DNA of 64,000 nucleotides from Burkholderiales bacterium 67-32 (GCA_001898625.1 MKUP01000033.1:668988-732987), one strand, 5' to 3'. Counted from the first letter of the stretch, positions 25,181-34,007 are shown. The notes: generated by a model from the sequence alone, not told the origin. Program-made: numbers and translations.

Positions 25181-26629
25181 ATGAAACCCTCCAACCTGCT
25201 GATCATCATGGACGACGAGCACAACAAGAAAGTGCTCGGCTACAACGGCCATCCCATGGTCCGCACCCCCAACCTGGACCGGCTGGCCGCGCGCAGCACC
25301 TCGTTCGAGGCCGCCTATTCCAGCTCTCCCATCTGCGTGCCGGCGCGGGCGGCCTTCGCCACCGGCCGCGACGTGCACGAGACGGGCTACTGGGACAACG
25401 CCATCGCCTACGACGGCCGCGTCCCCAGCTGGGCCCACGCGCTGCGCGACGCCGGCCGGCTGGCGGTGTCCATCGGCAAGCTGCACTACACCGGCGACGA
25501 CATCGACGGCGGCTTCACCGAGCAGATCATCCCCATGCACATCGAGGCCGGGGTCGGCGACCTGTACGGACTGATACGCGACCCGCTACCCATCCGCCAC
25601 CAGTCGGCCGACCTGGCCAAGAGCATCGGACCCGGCGAAAGCAGCTACACCCGGTACGACCGCGACATCACCGACAAGACGGTCGAATGGCTGCACGCCC
25701 GCGGCCGACAGCGCCAGGACCCGCCGTGGACGCTGTTCACGTCCTACATCGCCCCCCACTCGCCGCTGATCGCGCCGCCCGAGTTCTACGCGATGTACGA
25801 CCCCAAGGCCATTGCGCTGCCCAAGCCCGCGTCGGGCCCGCTGCATCCGTGGATACAGGCCTGGAACGACTGCTACCGCTTCGATTCGCACTTCGAAAGC
25901 GACGACCAGCGCCGCATCGCCATCGCCTCGTACTTCGGCCTGTGCTCGTTCCTGGACCACAACGTCGGGCGCATCCTGCACGCGCTGGAGACCAGCGGAC
26001 TGGCTGCGGACACCCGCGTCATCTTCCTGTCCGACCACGGCGACAACCTCGGCTCGCGTTCGCTGTGGGGCAAGTCGACCATGTACGAGGAATCCGCCGG
26101 CATCCCCATGCTGGCCAGCGGCCCCGGTTTCGAGGCGGGCCGCAAAGTGCGCACGCCGGTCTCGCACGTGGACATGTATCCCACCGTCATGCAGGCGGCC
26201 GGCCTGGACTGCCCCGCGGGCCTGCCCGGCAAGTCGCTGCTGGAGATCGCCGCCGAGCCGGACGACGGCCACCGCACCATCCTGAGCGAATACCACGCGG
26301 CCGGATCGGTCAGCGCCGCCTACATGCTGCGCCGCGGCCATCACAAGTACATCCACTACACCGGCTACGCGCCCGAGCTGTTCGACCTGGAGCAGGACCC
26401 CGAGGAATTGCACGACCTGGCGGGCAAGCCCGAAAGCGCGCCGCTGCTGGCCGGATTCGAGGCGCACCTGCGCGGCCTGCTCGATCCCGAGGCGGTGGAC
26501 CGGCAGGCCAAGCGGGACCAGGCCGCGCTGATCGCCCGACATGGCGGCACCGAGCGCATCCTCAAGCGGGGCGGCAGCAGCTACACCCCCATCCCGGGCG
26601 AAGAGGTCAAACTACTCAATGAACAATGA
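25181..26629 (+). CDS. Sulfatase-family hydrolase (pair 2), cytosolic, divergent type
   Basis: 482 residues, no signal peptide; starts MKPSNLLIIMDDEHNKKVLG with metal Asp11-Asp12. Catalytic Cys52 in CVPAR. Further active-site segments: GKLHYTGDD, YIAPHSPLIAPPEFY, FLSDHGDNLGSRSLWGKST and MYEES. It is clearly less similar to the other sulfatases here than 15253, 36011 and 46490 are to each other, so a different ester is likely. Its last 11 bases overlap the cytochrome b561 start. Confidence 0.9.
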   Translation: MKPSNLLIIMDDEHNKKVLGYNGHPMVRTPNLDRLAARSTSFEAAYSSSPICVPARAAFATGRDVHETGYWDNAIAYDGRVPSWAHALRDAGRLAVSIGKLHYTGDDIDGGFTEQIIPMHIEAGVGDLYGLIRDPLPIRHQSADLAKSIGPGESSYTRYDRDITDKTVEWLHARGRQRQDPPWTLFTSYIAPHSPLIAPPEFYAMYDPKAIALPKPASGPLHPWIQAWNDCYRFDSHFESDDQRRIAIASYFGLCSFLDHNVGRILHALETSGLAADTRVIFLSDHGDNLGSRSLWGKSTMYEESAGIPMLASGPGFEAGRKVRTPVSHVDMYPTVMQAAGLDCPAGLPGKSLLEIAAEPDDGHRTILSEYHAAGSVSAAYMLRRGHHKYIHYTGYAPELFDLEQDPEELHDLAGKPESAPLLAGFEAHLRGLLDPEAVDRQAKRDQAALIARHGGTERILKRGGSSYTPIPGEEVKLLNEQ

Positions 26630-27428
26630 CCCGCTCGGACGCGGCCCGCTGCTGCCCGGTCCCGGCGTGCTGGCCGCGGCCGGCGCGGCGGTCCTGGTAG
26701 CGCTGGCCGTGCTGGCCTGGGTGGCCGGCGGCGACCCGCTGGCGTGGCTGCAACAGCCGATGGTGGCCGGACGGCCGCATCGCATCGACATGGTCCAGGC
26801 CTGGCATGCCCGCGCGATGGTGCTGGCCTGGGCGGTCATGATCCCGCTGGGCATCCTGGCCGCGCGCTTCTTCAAGGTCACGCCGCGGCAGGCATGGCCG
26901 GCTGCGCTGGACAACAAGGGGTGGTGGCACGCGCACCTCGCGCTCCAGATCGGCGGCGTGGTGCTGACCGCGGGCGCGGTGGCGCTGGTCTGGCAAGTGT
27001 CGGGATCGGACGCCGGGCTGGCCCGCCTGCACCGCATCTGCGCCTGGGTGACCTGCGCGCTGGCCGCCTTGCAGGTGCTGGGCGGCATGCTGCGCGGCTC
27101 GAAGGGAAGCCCGGACGAATCGGGCGACCACTACGACATGACCCGCCGGCGCGTCGTGTTCGAGGCGGCGCACAAGCTGGCGGGCTATCTGGCGCTGGCC
27201 GTGGCGGCGGTGGCGATCGTCACCGGGCTGCTGCACGTCAACGCGCCGCGCTGGATGCCGGTGCTGATCGGCGCCTGGAGCCTGGCCTGGGCCGCCGCGT
27301 TCGCGTGGCTGCAATGCCGGGGCTGGTGCATCGATACCTACCAGGCGATCTGGGGCGCCGACCCGCGCCACCCCGGCAACCGCCGGCCGCCGGTGGGCCC
27401 GGGCATCCGGCAGTTGGGCAAGCGCTAG
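26619..27428 (+). CDS. Cytochrome b561-like transmembrane heme protein
   Basis: 269 residues from ATG 26619, overlapping the sulfatase end by 11 bases. About six hydrophobic helices: one near the N-terminus (LAAAGAAVLVALAVLAWVAG), then helices carrying candidate heme His in QAWHARAMVLAWA, WWHAHLALQIGG, LHRICAWVTCAL and FEAAHKLAGYLALAVA. The pattern matches the eukaryote-like cyt b561/ferric reductase domain. It likely moves electrons across the membrane. Its linkage to the sulfatase is unexplained. It converges on the ABC permease, 25 bp away. Confidence 0.8.
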   Translation: MNNDPLGRGPLLPGPGVLAAAGAAVLVALAVLAWVAGGDPLAWLQQPMVAGRPHRIDMVQAWHARAMVLAWAVMIPLGILAARFFKVTPRQAWPAALDNKGWWHAHLALQIGGVVLTAGAVALVWQVSGSDAGLARLHRICAWVTCALAALQVLGGMLRGSKGSPDESGDHYDMTRRRVVFEAAHKLAGYLALAVAAVAIVTGLLHVNAPRWMPVLIGAWSLAWAAAFAWLQCRGWCIDTYQAIWGADPRHPGNRRPPVGPGIRQLGKR

Positions 27429-27453
27429 CCGGACCCTGGCAAGACCGACGCGA

Positions 27454-28320
27454 TCAATGCCCGCCGTTCTCCAGATCGTTCTGGCCGCGCGTCGCCCAGG
27501 TGGTGGTGCGTTTCTCGATGGCCGCCGCGATGGTGTACATCGCGATGCCCATGACGCTGGTCACGATCAGTCCGGCAAATACCAGGGGCACGTCGAAGCT
27601 GGCGGAGGCCGCCATCATCAGGTGGCCGATGCCATGCTCGGAAGAAACGGTTTCCGCCGTGATGCTGCCGACGAAGGCCACGGTGATCGCAATCTTGAGC
27701 GAAGCGAAGAAGTACGGCATGGCGCGCGGCAGCCCGACCTTGCGCACGATGTCCAGCGGCCGCGCGCCCAGCGCGCGTAGCACGTCGCGCTGTTCCGGTT
27801 CGACGGTGGCGATGCCGGTTGCAACGTTGACCACGATGGGAAAGAAACTGATCGCGAATGCGGTAATGATGGCGGGTACCGTATTGACCCCGAACCACAG
27901 CACCAGCACCGGCACCAGCGCGACCTTGGGAATGCTGTTGAACGCCACGAGCAAAGGATAGAGTCCGCGGTAGACCAGCGTGGACGCCCCGATCGCGACA
28001 CCGGTGACGATGCCCAGCACGACGGCGAATGCGAATCCGATGGCCGTGGACAACAGCGTATGGCCAGCGTCGACCAGCAGCGGCTCCCACCACTTGGCCA
28101 TGCCCTGGGCGATGGCCGAGGGCGGCGGCAACACGAAGTCCGCGATGCCGAAACTGCGCACCGCGGCCTCCCACACCAGAAAAAACCCGAGGATGACCAT
28201 CCACGGCAGCACGCGTTCCAGGCGGCGTCGGCGTTTCAGCGCCGCGGCGCGCGCGGCGGCGCGGCTGCTGCGCGTGGCTCGACGCGCCTGGTTGACAGGC
28301 AAGGCATTGTCACGCTGCAT
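27454..28320 (-). CDS. ABC transporter permease, SsuC/TauC type
   Basis: 288 residues from ATG 28320 (longer in-frame reading lies inside the ATPase gene). A basic, Ala/Arg-rich cytoplasmic N-tail (about 1-35), then six TM helices; the EAA loop reads EPEQRDVLRALGARPLDIVR followed by KVGLPRAMPYFFASL. This is the BPD_transp_1 domain of nitrate/sulfonate/pyrimidine-type importers. It overlaps the ATPase end by 11 bases. Last gene of the minus-strand operon that starts at 32089. Confidence 0.93.
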   Translation of the reverse strand: MQRDNALPVNQARRATRSSRAAARAAALKRRRRLERVLPWMVILGFFLVWEAAVRSFGIADFVLPPPSAIAQGMAKWWEPLLVDAGHTLLSTAIGFAFAVVLGIVTGVAIGASTLVYRGLYPLLVAFNSIPKVALVPVLVLWFGVNTVPAIITAFAISFFPIVVNVATGIATVEPEQRDVLRALGARPLDIVRKVGLPRAMPYFFASLKIAITVAFVGSITAETVSSEHGIGHLMMAASASFDVPLVFAGLIVTSVMGIAMYTIAAAIEKRTTTWATRGQNDLENGGH

Positions 28321-29149
28321 GTTCGACCCCTTCAAGACTCTCTTGCAGGCCACGCGCGACTTCGATCGCTTCGCGCAACTGGTGGACCAAGGCATTGAAT
28401 TCAGGCGAGAACGTATCCTCGCGCTTGCGCGGACGGGGGAACGGCACGACGTGCTCGGCAATCACGCGGCCGGGGCGCGACGACATGACCACCACCCGGT
28501 CGGCCAGGTAGACCGCCTCCCGCAGGTCGTGCGTGACCAGCATCACCGTCGGGCGCCGGGCCATCCAGACATTCTGCAGGACCGACCACAAGTCCTCGCG
28601 CGTGAAGATATCCAGGGCGGCGAACGGTTCGTCCAGCATCAACAGCGCCGGCTCGTGGATCAGCGCCCGGCACAGCGACGCCCGCTGCTGCATGCCGCCC
28701 GACAATTGATGCGGCAGCTTGGCCCCGAACCCGCCCAGCCCGACCAGTTCGAGCAGTTCCTGCGCCTTGGCCACGTACTCGGCCTTGTTGGCGCGCAGGC
28801 GGCTGCGATGTCCGGTCGCGACTTCGAGCGGCAGCATGACGTTGTCGAGTATCGTGCGCCACGGCAGCAACGTGGGGTTCTGGAAAGCCATGCCGACGAT
28901 CGACAGCGGCTGGTCCACTTCTTTGCCGTCGATGATCACACCGCCGTCGGTAGGCAACCACAGGCCGCTCATCAAGCGCATCAGGGTCGACTTCCCGCAT
29001 CCCGACGGGCCCACCACCGCGACCAGTTCGCCGCGGTTGACGGTCATGTCCAGATTCTCGAGCGCAAGCGTGCCATCGACGCCGCCGTAGTGCATGGAGA
29101 CGTCATACAGTTCGGCAAAGGGGCGGCCTTCAGGAGACGGGCTGTTCAT
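28310..29149 (-). CDS. ABC transporter ATP-binding protein, SsuB/TauB type
   Basis: 279 residues from ATG 29149. Walker A GPSGCGKST, Q-loop AFQNPTLLPWRT, signature LSGGMQQRASLCRAL, Walker B ALLMLDEPFAALD, switch His VTHDLREAVYLADRV. Nitrate/sulfonate/taurine subfamily. Overlaps the flavoenzyme gene upstream by 20 bases and the permease downstream by 11, indicating coupled translation. Confidence 0.95.
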   Translation of the reverse strand: MNSPSPEGRPFAELYDVSMHYGGVDGTLALENLDMTVNRGELVAVVGPSGCGKSTLMRLMSGLWLPTDGGVIIDGKEVDQPLSIVGMAFQNPTLLPWRTILDNVMLPLEVATGHRSRLRANKAEYVAKAQELLELVGLGGFGAKLPHQLSGGMQQRASLCRALIHEPALLMLDEPFAALDIFTREDLWSVLQNVWMARRPTVMLVTHDLREAVYLADRVVVMSSRPGRVIAEHVVPFPRPRKREDTFSPEFNALVHQLREAIEVARGLQESLEGVEHAA

Positions 29150-30329
29150 GAGTGGACGTCCTGGAAAGTTCAAGGGTTTCTTCGCGCTTCTGCAACCACC
29201 ACGCGTAGTTCTGCGGCAGCCATTCGTGCGGCCGCGCCATGCCCAGCTCCCGCGCCGCATGCGCGGCCCAGTTCGGGTTCCACATCATCTCGCGCGCCAG
29301 CGCCACCAGGTCGCAGTCGCCCGCCTGCAGATAGCCCTCGGCCTGCCGCGCCTCGCGGATCAGGCCCACCGCCATGGTGGGGATGCCGACCTCGTCGCGG
29401 ATGCGCCGCGCGAACGGCACGTGGTAGCCGGGCACGCGCGGCACGACGTGCAGCGTGAGTGGTCCGTCGATTCCGCCCGACGAGCAATCGAACATGTCGA
29501 CGCCGCGTTCCTTCAGCCGGCCGGCCAGCACGACCGTGTCGTCCAGGCTCCAGATGCCGCCGCGGCCATCCACGCACGACCCGCGGAAGAACAGCGGACG
29601 GTCCGCCGGCCAGGCGGCCCGGACCGCCTCGATCAGCTCCAGGCCGAAGCGCATGCGGCCCTCGATGTCGCCGCCGTAGGCGTCGGTACGCTGGTTGGTG
29701 ATGGGCGACAGGAACTGCTGCACGATATAGCCGTGCGCGCCGTGGACTTCGCAGATGTCGAAGCCGGCGTCCAGCGAGCGCTTGGCCGCATCGACGTGGG
29801 CCTGGATCACCGCGCGGATGTCGTCGCGGTCCATTTCCTTGGGTGCCATCGCCCCTTCCTTGAACGGAATCGGGCTGGGCGCCAGGCCCTCCCAGGGCGG
29901 ACGGCCCTGTTCGGCATCGGCCGCGCCCAGCGGCGAAAACCCCTCCCACGGCGCCCGCGTCGCCACCTTGCGGCCCGCATGGCCGAGCTGGATGGCGCTG
30001 ACCGTGCCTTGTTCGCGCAGGAAGTCGGTGATGCGGCGCCAGGCCTTGGCCTGCGCGTCGGTGTAGATGCCCGGGCAGTCGTAGGTCTTGCGCGAGCGCT
30101 GCGACACCGAGGTCTCTTCGCAGAAGACGATGCCGGCGCCGCCCAGCGCGAACTTGCCCAGGTGCACCAGATGCCAATCGGTGGGGCAGCCATCGACCGC
30201 CTTGTACTGCGACATCGGTGAAACGACGATGCGGTTGCGCGCCGTCACGCCCCGCAGCGTCAACGGCTGGAACAGCTTGGGAATGTCCGTGGCCGGACCT
30301 TGTTCATGGGAAAGATTTTTGTCAGTCAT
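29130..30329 (-). CDS. Old Yellow Enzyme-family NADH:flavin oxidoreductase (YqjM-like)
   Basis: 399 residues. KLFQPLTLRGVTARNRIVVS and PMSQYKAVDGCPTDWHLVHL at the start; IQLGHAGRKV; GFDICEVHGAHGYIVQQFLS with PITNQRTDAYGGDIEGRMRF; LFFRGS; TMAVGLIREARQAEGYLQAG; ALAREMMWNPNWAAHAAREL. FMN-binding TIM barrel, thermophilic-type OYE that reduces activated C=C or nitro compounds. Placed within an importer operon, it presumably acts on the imported compound. Confidence 0.92.
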   Translation of the reverse strand: MTDKNLSHEQGPATDIPKLFQPLTLRGVTARNRIVVSPMSQYKAVDGCPTDWHLVHLGKFALGGAGIVFCEETSVSQRSRKTYDCPGIYTDAQAKAWRRITDFLREQGTVSAIQLGHAGRKVATRAPWEGFSPLGAADAEQGRPPWEGLAPSPIPFKEGAMAPKEMDRDDIRAVIQAHVDAAKRSLDAGFDICEVHGAHGYIVQQFLSPITNQRTDAYGGDIEGRMRFGLELIEAVRAAWPADRPLFFRGSCVDGRGGIWSLDDTVVLAGRLKERGVDMFDCSSGGIDGPLTLHVVPRVPGYHVPFARRIRDEVGIPTMAVGLIREARQAEGYLQAGDCDLVALAREMMWNPNWAAHAARELGMARPHEWLPQNYAWWLQKREETLELSRTSTHEQPVS

Positions 30330-30348
30330 GGTGAAAATCCTGTGGCGC

Positions 30349-31056
30349 CTAACGCTTCATCAGGCGGGAAAGAATGTTGTTGAGAACATGATCGAGATGC
30401 TCGGCCATCGCTTCACGCGCATGGGTCTTGTCGCCGGCGGCCACGGCATCCAGCAGGCGCAGATGCTCCGCCACGGTTTGACGGAAATCGCCGGGCACCG
30501 GCGGCGTGGCGAACAGCATGGACTTGCGGCGCACCTGCTCGATCAGTTCGGCCATGGTGCGGCTGCCGCAGGCGTTGCAAATGGCGCGATGCAGTTCGAG
30601 ATCGAGCGCGATGCGCTGCCGGTTGTCGCGTACTTCTTCGGACAGCAACGACTCGAAAGCTGCGCGGAGGCCGGCCAGCGTGTGGGGATCGATCTGGCCC
30701 GCGGCATCGCCGGCCGCCTCGACTTCCAGCAATCGCCGGATCTTGAGCAGCTCCAGGAATTCCTCCAGCGTGATACGACGGACTTCCAGGACGCCGCTAT
30801 TGCGCTGGATGAACCCCTCGCCCTCGAGCCGCCGCAGCGTTTCGCGCAGCGGCGTACGCGAGACCCCCAGCCGTATCGACAACTGCCGTTCCGAGATCGG
30901 CACACCCAGCGGAATCTCATGGGTCAGCAGCATTTCATGCAGTTGCGCGTGCAGCCGGTCGACCAGCCCCTTGCCGCTTTCGGCAAACGGCTCGGCTGCG
31001 TCGGGACCAGGTTCCTGCGCGGAAGGGGTACGGATACCGAATGAGGTCGTTGCCAT
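30349..31056 (-). CDS. GntR-family regulator with FCD domain
   Basis: 235 residues. wHTH about 30-90: LTHEIPLGVPISERQLSIRL, GVSRTPLRETLRRLEGEGFI. FCD about 100-230 with D and H in LDLELHRAICNACGS, H in TVAEHLRLLDAVAAG and H in AMAEHLDHVLNN. It sits between the binding-protein gene (16 bp upstream) and the flavoenzyme (19 bp downstream), so the regulator is in the operon it probably controls. The TGGCATACCA dyad at 32150 is the candidate operator. Confidence 0.93.
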   Translation of the reverse strand: MATTSFGIRTPSAQEPGPDAAEPFAESGKGLVDRLHAQLHEMLLTHEIPLGVPISERQLSIRLGVSRTPLRETLRRLEGEGFIQRNSGVLEVRRITLEEFLELLKIRRLLEVEAAGDAAGQIDPHTLAGLRAAFESLLSEEVRDNRQRIALDLELHRAICNACGSRTMAELIEQVRRKSMLFATPPVPGDFRQTVAEHLRLLDAVAAGDKTHAREAMAEHLDHVLNNILSRLMKR

Positions 31057-31072
31057 GAGGCGATGCTCCGCC

Positions 31073-32089
31073 TTACTTCACGGCCGACTTGCCGCCCGGC
31101 GCGAACTGCGGGTCATACACCAGCGACACCGGCGGCTCGGCCGGCAGCTCGAAACTCTCGGTGATGGTCGCAATGTTCTTCTTCATCCGTTCGGCATCGA
31201 CATAGCCGATCCCGTACTTCAGGACATTGGGCGTCTTGACCTTGTGATCGATCAGGAACTGCAAGCGCTCCGTTTCGAGCGCGGGATCGATCAGCTTGTT
31301 GCGCGCGGCCACCGCCTTCGTCGCCGCCGCCGGGTCGGCCATGGCATCGCGCCATCCTTTCAGCGCGGCGGCGATGAACTTGCCGACCGCTTCGGGCTTG
31401 TCGCGCAACAACGCCTGGCTGGCGATGATGGAGTTGCTGTAGACATCCAGGCCGAAATCCGCGTATTCGAGGATATTGACGCCTTCGCGCTTGGCGCCGC
31501 GTCCTTTCAGGTTGAACCAGGAGGTGTAATCATTGCCGAGCACCGCATCGACCTGCCCGGTCAGCAGCATGGAGTCGCGCAACTGCGGCGAAATCTGCTT
31601 GTAGGTGATCCTGGACGGATCGACATCGGCGATGCGCATCAGCGCCGGAAACAGGCGCGCCGGCCCATCGGCGTTGCCGCCGCCCACGGTCTTGCCCACC
31701 AGATCGGCCGGCTTCTTGATGCCGGCGCCCGACAGGCTGATGATCGCCTGGGGCGCACGTTCGTACATCACGAAGACGGCCTTGGGCGTCACGGCGGGTT
31801 GACGGGCGGCGAACTCGACGAGCGTGGAGAAATCGGCCGACGCCATCTGATAGGTTCCCGACGCCACACGCGTCACCGCATCGCCCGACCCCGAAGACGG
31901 ATCGATGGTGACGTCGAGGCCTTGCTCCTTGAAATAGCCGCGCTCGAGCGCCAGCAGATACGGCCCGGCGCTCCCGTCGAGCGCGAAATTGAAAGCGAAC
32001 TTGATCCGGGTCGGCTCGGCCGCCTGCGCGGAGCCCACCGCGAACAAGGCGCCCAAGACGAAAAGCTTCAAGCCTGAACACAGTTTCAT
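31073..32089 (-). CDS. ABC transporter periplasmic binding protein, NMT1/SsuA type
   Basis: 338 residues from ATG 32089, preceded by AGAGGA; an upstream in-frame extension has no signal peptide. Signal about 1-22 (FAVGSAQA|AEP). Body: IKFAFNFALDGSAGPYLLAL, ERGYFKEQGLDVTIDPSSGS, GDAVTRVASGTYQMASADFS and a long C-terminal helical part. NMT1/THI5-like family binds sulfonates, nitrate or pyrimidine precursors. First gene of the operon 32089-27454. Confidence 0.92.
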   Translation of the reverse strand: MKLCSGLKLFVLGALFAVGSAQAAEPTRIKFAFNFALDGSAGPYLLALERGYFKEQGLDVTIDPSSGSGDAVTRVASGTYQMASADFSTLVEFAARQPAVTPKAVFVMYERAPQAIISLSGAGIKKPADLVGKTVGGGNADGPARLFPALMRIADVDPSRITYKQISPQLRDSMLLTGQVDAVLGNDYTSWFNLKGRGAKREGVNILEYADFGLDVYSNSIIASQALLRDKPEAVGKFIAAALKGWRDAMADPAAATKAVAARNKLIDPALETERLQFLIDHKVKTPNVLKYGIGYVDAERMKKNIATITESFELPAEPPVSLVYDPQFAPGGKSAVK

Positions 32090-32136
32090 CGGAATCCTCT
32101 CTTGCTGTGGTTGACAGGAAAGGCGGCATGCGGACA

Positions 32137-32159
32137 TGGTGCATACATGTGGCATACCA
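32137..32159. promoter_or_regulatory. TGGT...ACCA operator candidate upstream of ABC operon
   Basis: TGGT (32137-32140) and ACCA (32156-32159) bracket two GCATAC copies (32141-32146 and 32152-32157). The inner TGGCATACCA (32150-32159) is an 8/10 dyad of FCD-operator type. It lies 48-70 bp upstream of the binding-protein start, near a possible TTGCAT -35 on the minus strand, so binding by the GntR protein at 30349 could repress. Inference. Confidence 0.45.
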
Positions 32160-32276
32160 CCTTGATGCCACCGTTATGCAATTCACATGCCAGCATGGAA
32201 ACATGTGTACGGGAGTGCTCGGCGATCCCAGGAAAACCGGGCTTTCAGGGAAAAATGGAGGGACGAGCGCAACGAA

Positions 32277-32300
32277 CCGTAGCGCCCTCCGGCGCTACGG
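32277..32300 (-). terminator. Perfect 10-bp hairpin downstream of isochorismatase gene
   Basis: CCGTAGCGCC (32277-32286) pairs exactly with GGCGCTACGG (32291-32300) over a CTCC loop, 73 bp past the isochorismatase stop on the minus strand. No U-tract, but the strength and position suit a transcription end separating it from the ABC operon. A 12-bp palindrome CGAACGCGTTCG (32357-32368) lies just before it. Confidence 0.55.
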
Positions 32301-32372
32301 TCAGCGCACCATCAGGGGGCTGCCTGCGTCCCGTATTGGTGCCGAGAAAAGTGCGACGAACGCGTTCGCAGC

Positions 32373-32924
32373 CTAGGCCCGGGCCAGATAATCCTCGGTC
32401 GCCACAACCGACGCGTAGGCGAAGCCCAGCGCCGACATGAACGCGTCGTGAACCTGCGCCGCCGGCACCGTCCGGCCGTCGAACTCCAGGTCGCGGGTGG
32501 CGCAGGCGTCGTGGATCACGGTCACCTTGTAGCCCAGGTCGGCCGCGGCCCGGCTGGCGGCATCGATGCACATGTGGCTCATCGCGCCGATCACGGTCAC
32601 TTCCTCCACCCCCCGCGCATCGAGCGTCTGCTCCAGGTCCGTGCCGCGAAAGGCGTTGGGGTAGTGCTTGGTGACCACCGCCTCCCCGCCTTGCGGCAGG
32701 ACCGAGGCATGGATGTCCGCGCCGTCGGTGCCCGGCGCGAAGAACGGCGCCTCGGCCGAGAGCCCCTCGTGCCGCACGTGCACCACCGGCACGCCGGCGG
32801 CGCGGGCGGCGTGGATCACCCGCGCCGCATTGGCGGCTGCGGCGTCGATGCCGACCAGCGGCCATTTGCCGGACGGAAAGTAGTCGTTCTGAAGATCGAT
32901 GACGAGAAGCGCTTGCTGGCCCAT
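32373..32924 (-). CDS. Isochorismatase-family cysteine hydrolase
   Basis: 183 residues. Full catalytic triad visible: Asp10 in [11 protein letters not shown], Lys86 in [10 protein letters not shown], Cys119 in [20 protein letters not shown]. It should hydrolyse an amide such as a nicotinamide- or ureide-like compound; the substrate is not clear. Divergent from the GlxA-type regulator at 33024, across a gap rich in TGTCGA half-sites, so that regulator probably controls it. Confidence 0.92.
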   Translation of the reverse strand: MGQQALLVIDLQNDYFPSGKWPLVGIDAAAANAARVIHAARAAGVPVVHVRHEGLSAEAPFFAPGTDGADIHASVLPQGGEAVVTKHYPNAFRGTDLEQTLDARGVEEVTVIGAMSHMCIDAASRAAADLGYKVTVIHDACATRDLEFDGRTVPAAQVHDAFMSALGFAYASVVATEDYLARA

Positions 32925-32954
32925 GAAGACTCTCCTGAGAAAAAGATGGCGTGG

Positions 32955-33003
32955 TCGACATCATCCCTTCCCGCTGGAATAATTCGGAGTGTCGAGATCG
33001 ACA
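32955..33003. promoter_or_regulatory. TCGACA/TGTCGA half-sites in divergent promoter
   Basis: TGTCGA (32990-32995) and TCGACA (32998-33003) form a perfect 6-bp dyad with a 2-bp centre; a further TCGACA is at 32955-32960. All lie in the 99-bp gap between the isochorismatase and the AraC/GlxA regulator, and are probable binding sites for it. Confidence 0.5.
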
Positions 33004-33023
33004 TTCTTGAGGCTGATAACGAC

Positions 33024-33995
33024 ATGGCCAGACCAACGACCGAAATCGGCCTGCTGCTCTATCCTGGCGTGCAGTGGGCGGCCGTACTGGGCCTGACGGA
33101 TCTGTGCGAACTGGCGAACCGGATGTCCGTCCGCCAGGCCGGCGACCGGGCGAATCGCCTGCGCGTGAGCCATTGGCGGCTCGACGCCCCGGCGGCCGCG
33201 CCGGTCCGGGTGCACGACAGCCTGCCGGGCCAGGACGGCGTGCCGGCGGCGCTCGTACTGCCGCCCAGCCTGGAAGAACCGATCGCGCCCGCCGTGGCCG
33301 AACCGCTTGCCCAGTGGCTGCGTGCCCGCCACGGCGAAGGCGCGACGCTGGCCTCGATCTGCGCGGGCGCTTTCCTGCTGGGCGAGACCGGCCTGCTCGC
33401 CGGACGGCAGGTGACTACCCACTGGGCCTACCAGGAACGCTTCGAGCAGCGCTTCCCCCAGGCGCGGCTGGACGTCGACCGCCTCATCATCGACGACGGC
33501 GACATCGTGACCGCGGGCGGCTCCATGGCCTGGACCGATCTGGGACTCACGCTGGTGGGCCGGTTCCTGGGCCCGACCCTCATGATGGACACGGCCCGCA
33601 TGCTGATCGTGGATCCGCCCCGGCGCGACCAGCGCCACTACAGCGCCTTCGCGCCACGGCTGCAGCACGGCGACGCGGCCGTGCTGAAGGTCCAGCACTG
33701 GTTGCAGGCCACCGGGGCGAAAGACATCGCGCTGGCCGACCTGGCGGCGCGGGCGAAACTCGAGGAACGGACCTTGCTGCGCCGCTTCCAGAAGGCCACC
33801 GGCATGACGACCACCGAATACTGCCAGCGGCTGCGCGTCGGCCGGGCCAGCGAAATGCTGCAGTTCGGCCGCCTGCCCGTGGACCGTATCGCCTGGGAGG
33901 TGGGCTACGGCGACACCGGCGCATTCCGCAAGGTGTTCACGCGCATCGTCGGACTGACGCCGGGCGAATATCGCCGGCGCTTCGGCGCCGGCTGA
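33024..33995 (+). CDS. GlxA/FtrA-type AraC-family regulator
   Basis: 323 residues from ATG 33024. DJ-1/PfpI-like class-I amidotransferase domain (about 5-190): [40 protein letters not shown] (nucleophile-elbow Cys in ICAGAF), [17 protein letters not shown]-terminal AraC HTH pair (about 225-320): [52 protein letters not shown]. Such proteins usually activate a neighbouring gene; the divergent isochorismatase is the obvious candidate. Confidence 0.93.
   Translation: MARPTTEIGLLLYPGVQWAAVLGLTDLCELANRMSVRQAGDRANRLRVSHWRLDAPAAAPVRVHDSLPGQDGVPAALVLPPSLEEPIAPAVAEPLAQWLRARHGEGATLASICAGAFLLGETGLLAGRQVTTHWAYQERFEQRFPQARLDVDRLIIDDGDIVTAGGSMAWTDLGLTLVGRFLGPTLMMDTARMLIVDPPRRDQRHYSAFAPRLQHGDAAVLKVQHWLQATGAKDIALADLAARAKLEERTLLRRFQKATGMTTTEYCQRLRVGRASEMLQFGRLPVDRIAWEVGYGDTGAFRKVFTRIVGLTPGEYRRRFGAG
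33973..33992 (+). terminator. UUCG-tetraloop hairpin at 3' end of AraC gene
   Basis: GCCGGCGC (33973-33980), loop TTCG, GCGCCGGC (33985-33992): a perfect 8-bp stem closed by a UUCG tetraloop and ending right before the TGA stop. It lies between convergent genes. There is no U-tract, so I call it terminator-like. Confidence 0.5.
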
Positions 33996-34007
33996 CGCGC
34001 CCCGCGC

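Noticed and set aside
32357..32368. CGAACGCGTTCG palindrome as an operator
   Set aside because: It lies directly past the isochorismatase stop next to a stronger hairpin and is more likely part of 3' structure; CpG-rich palindromes of this size are also expected by chance at this GC content.
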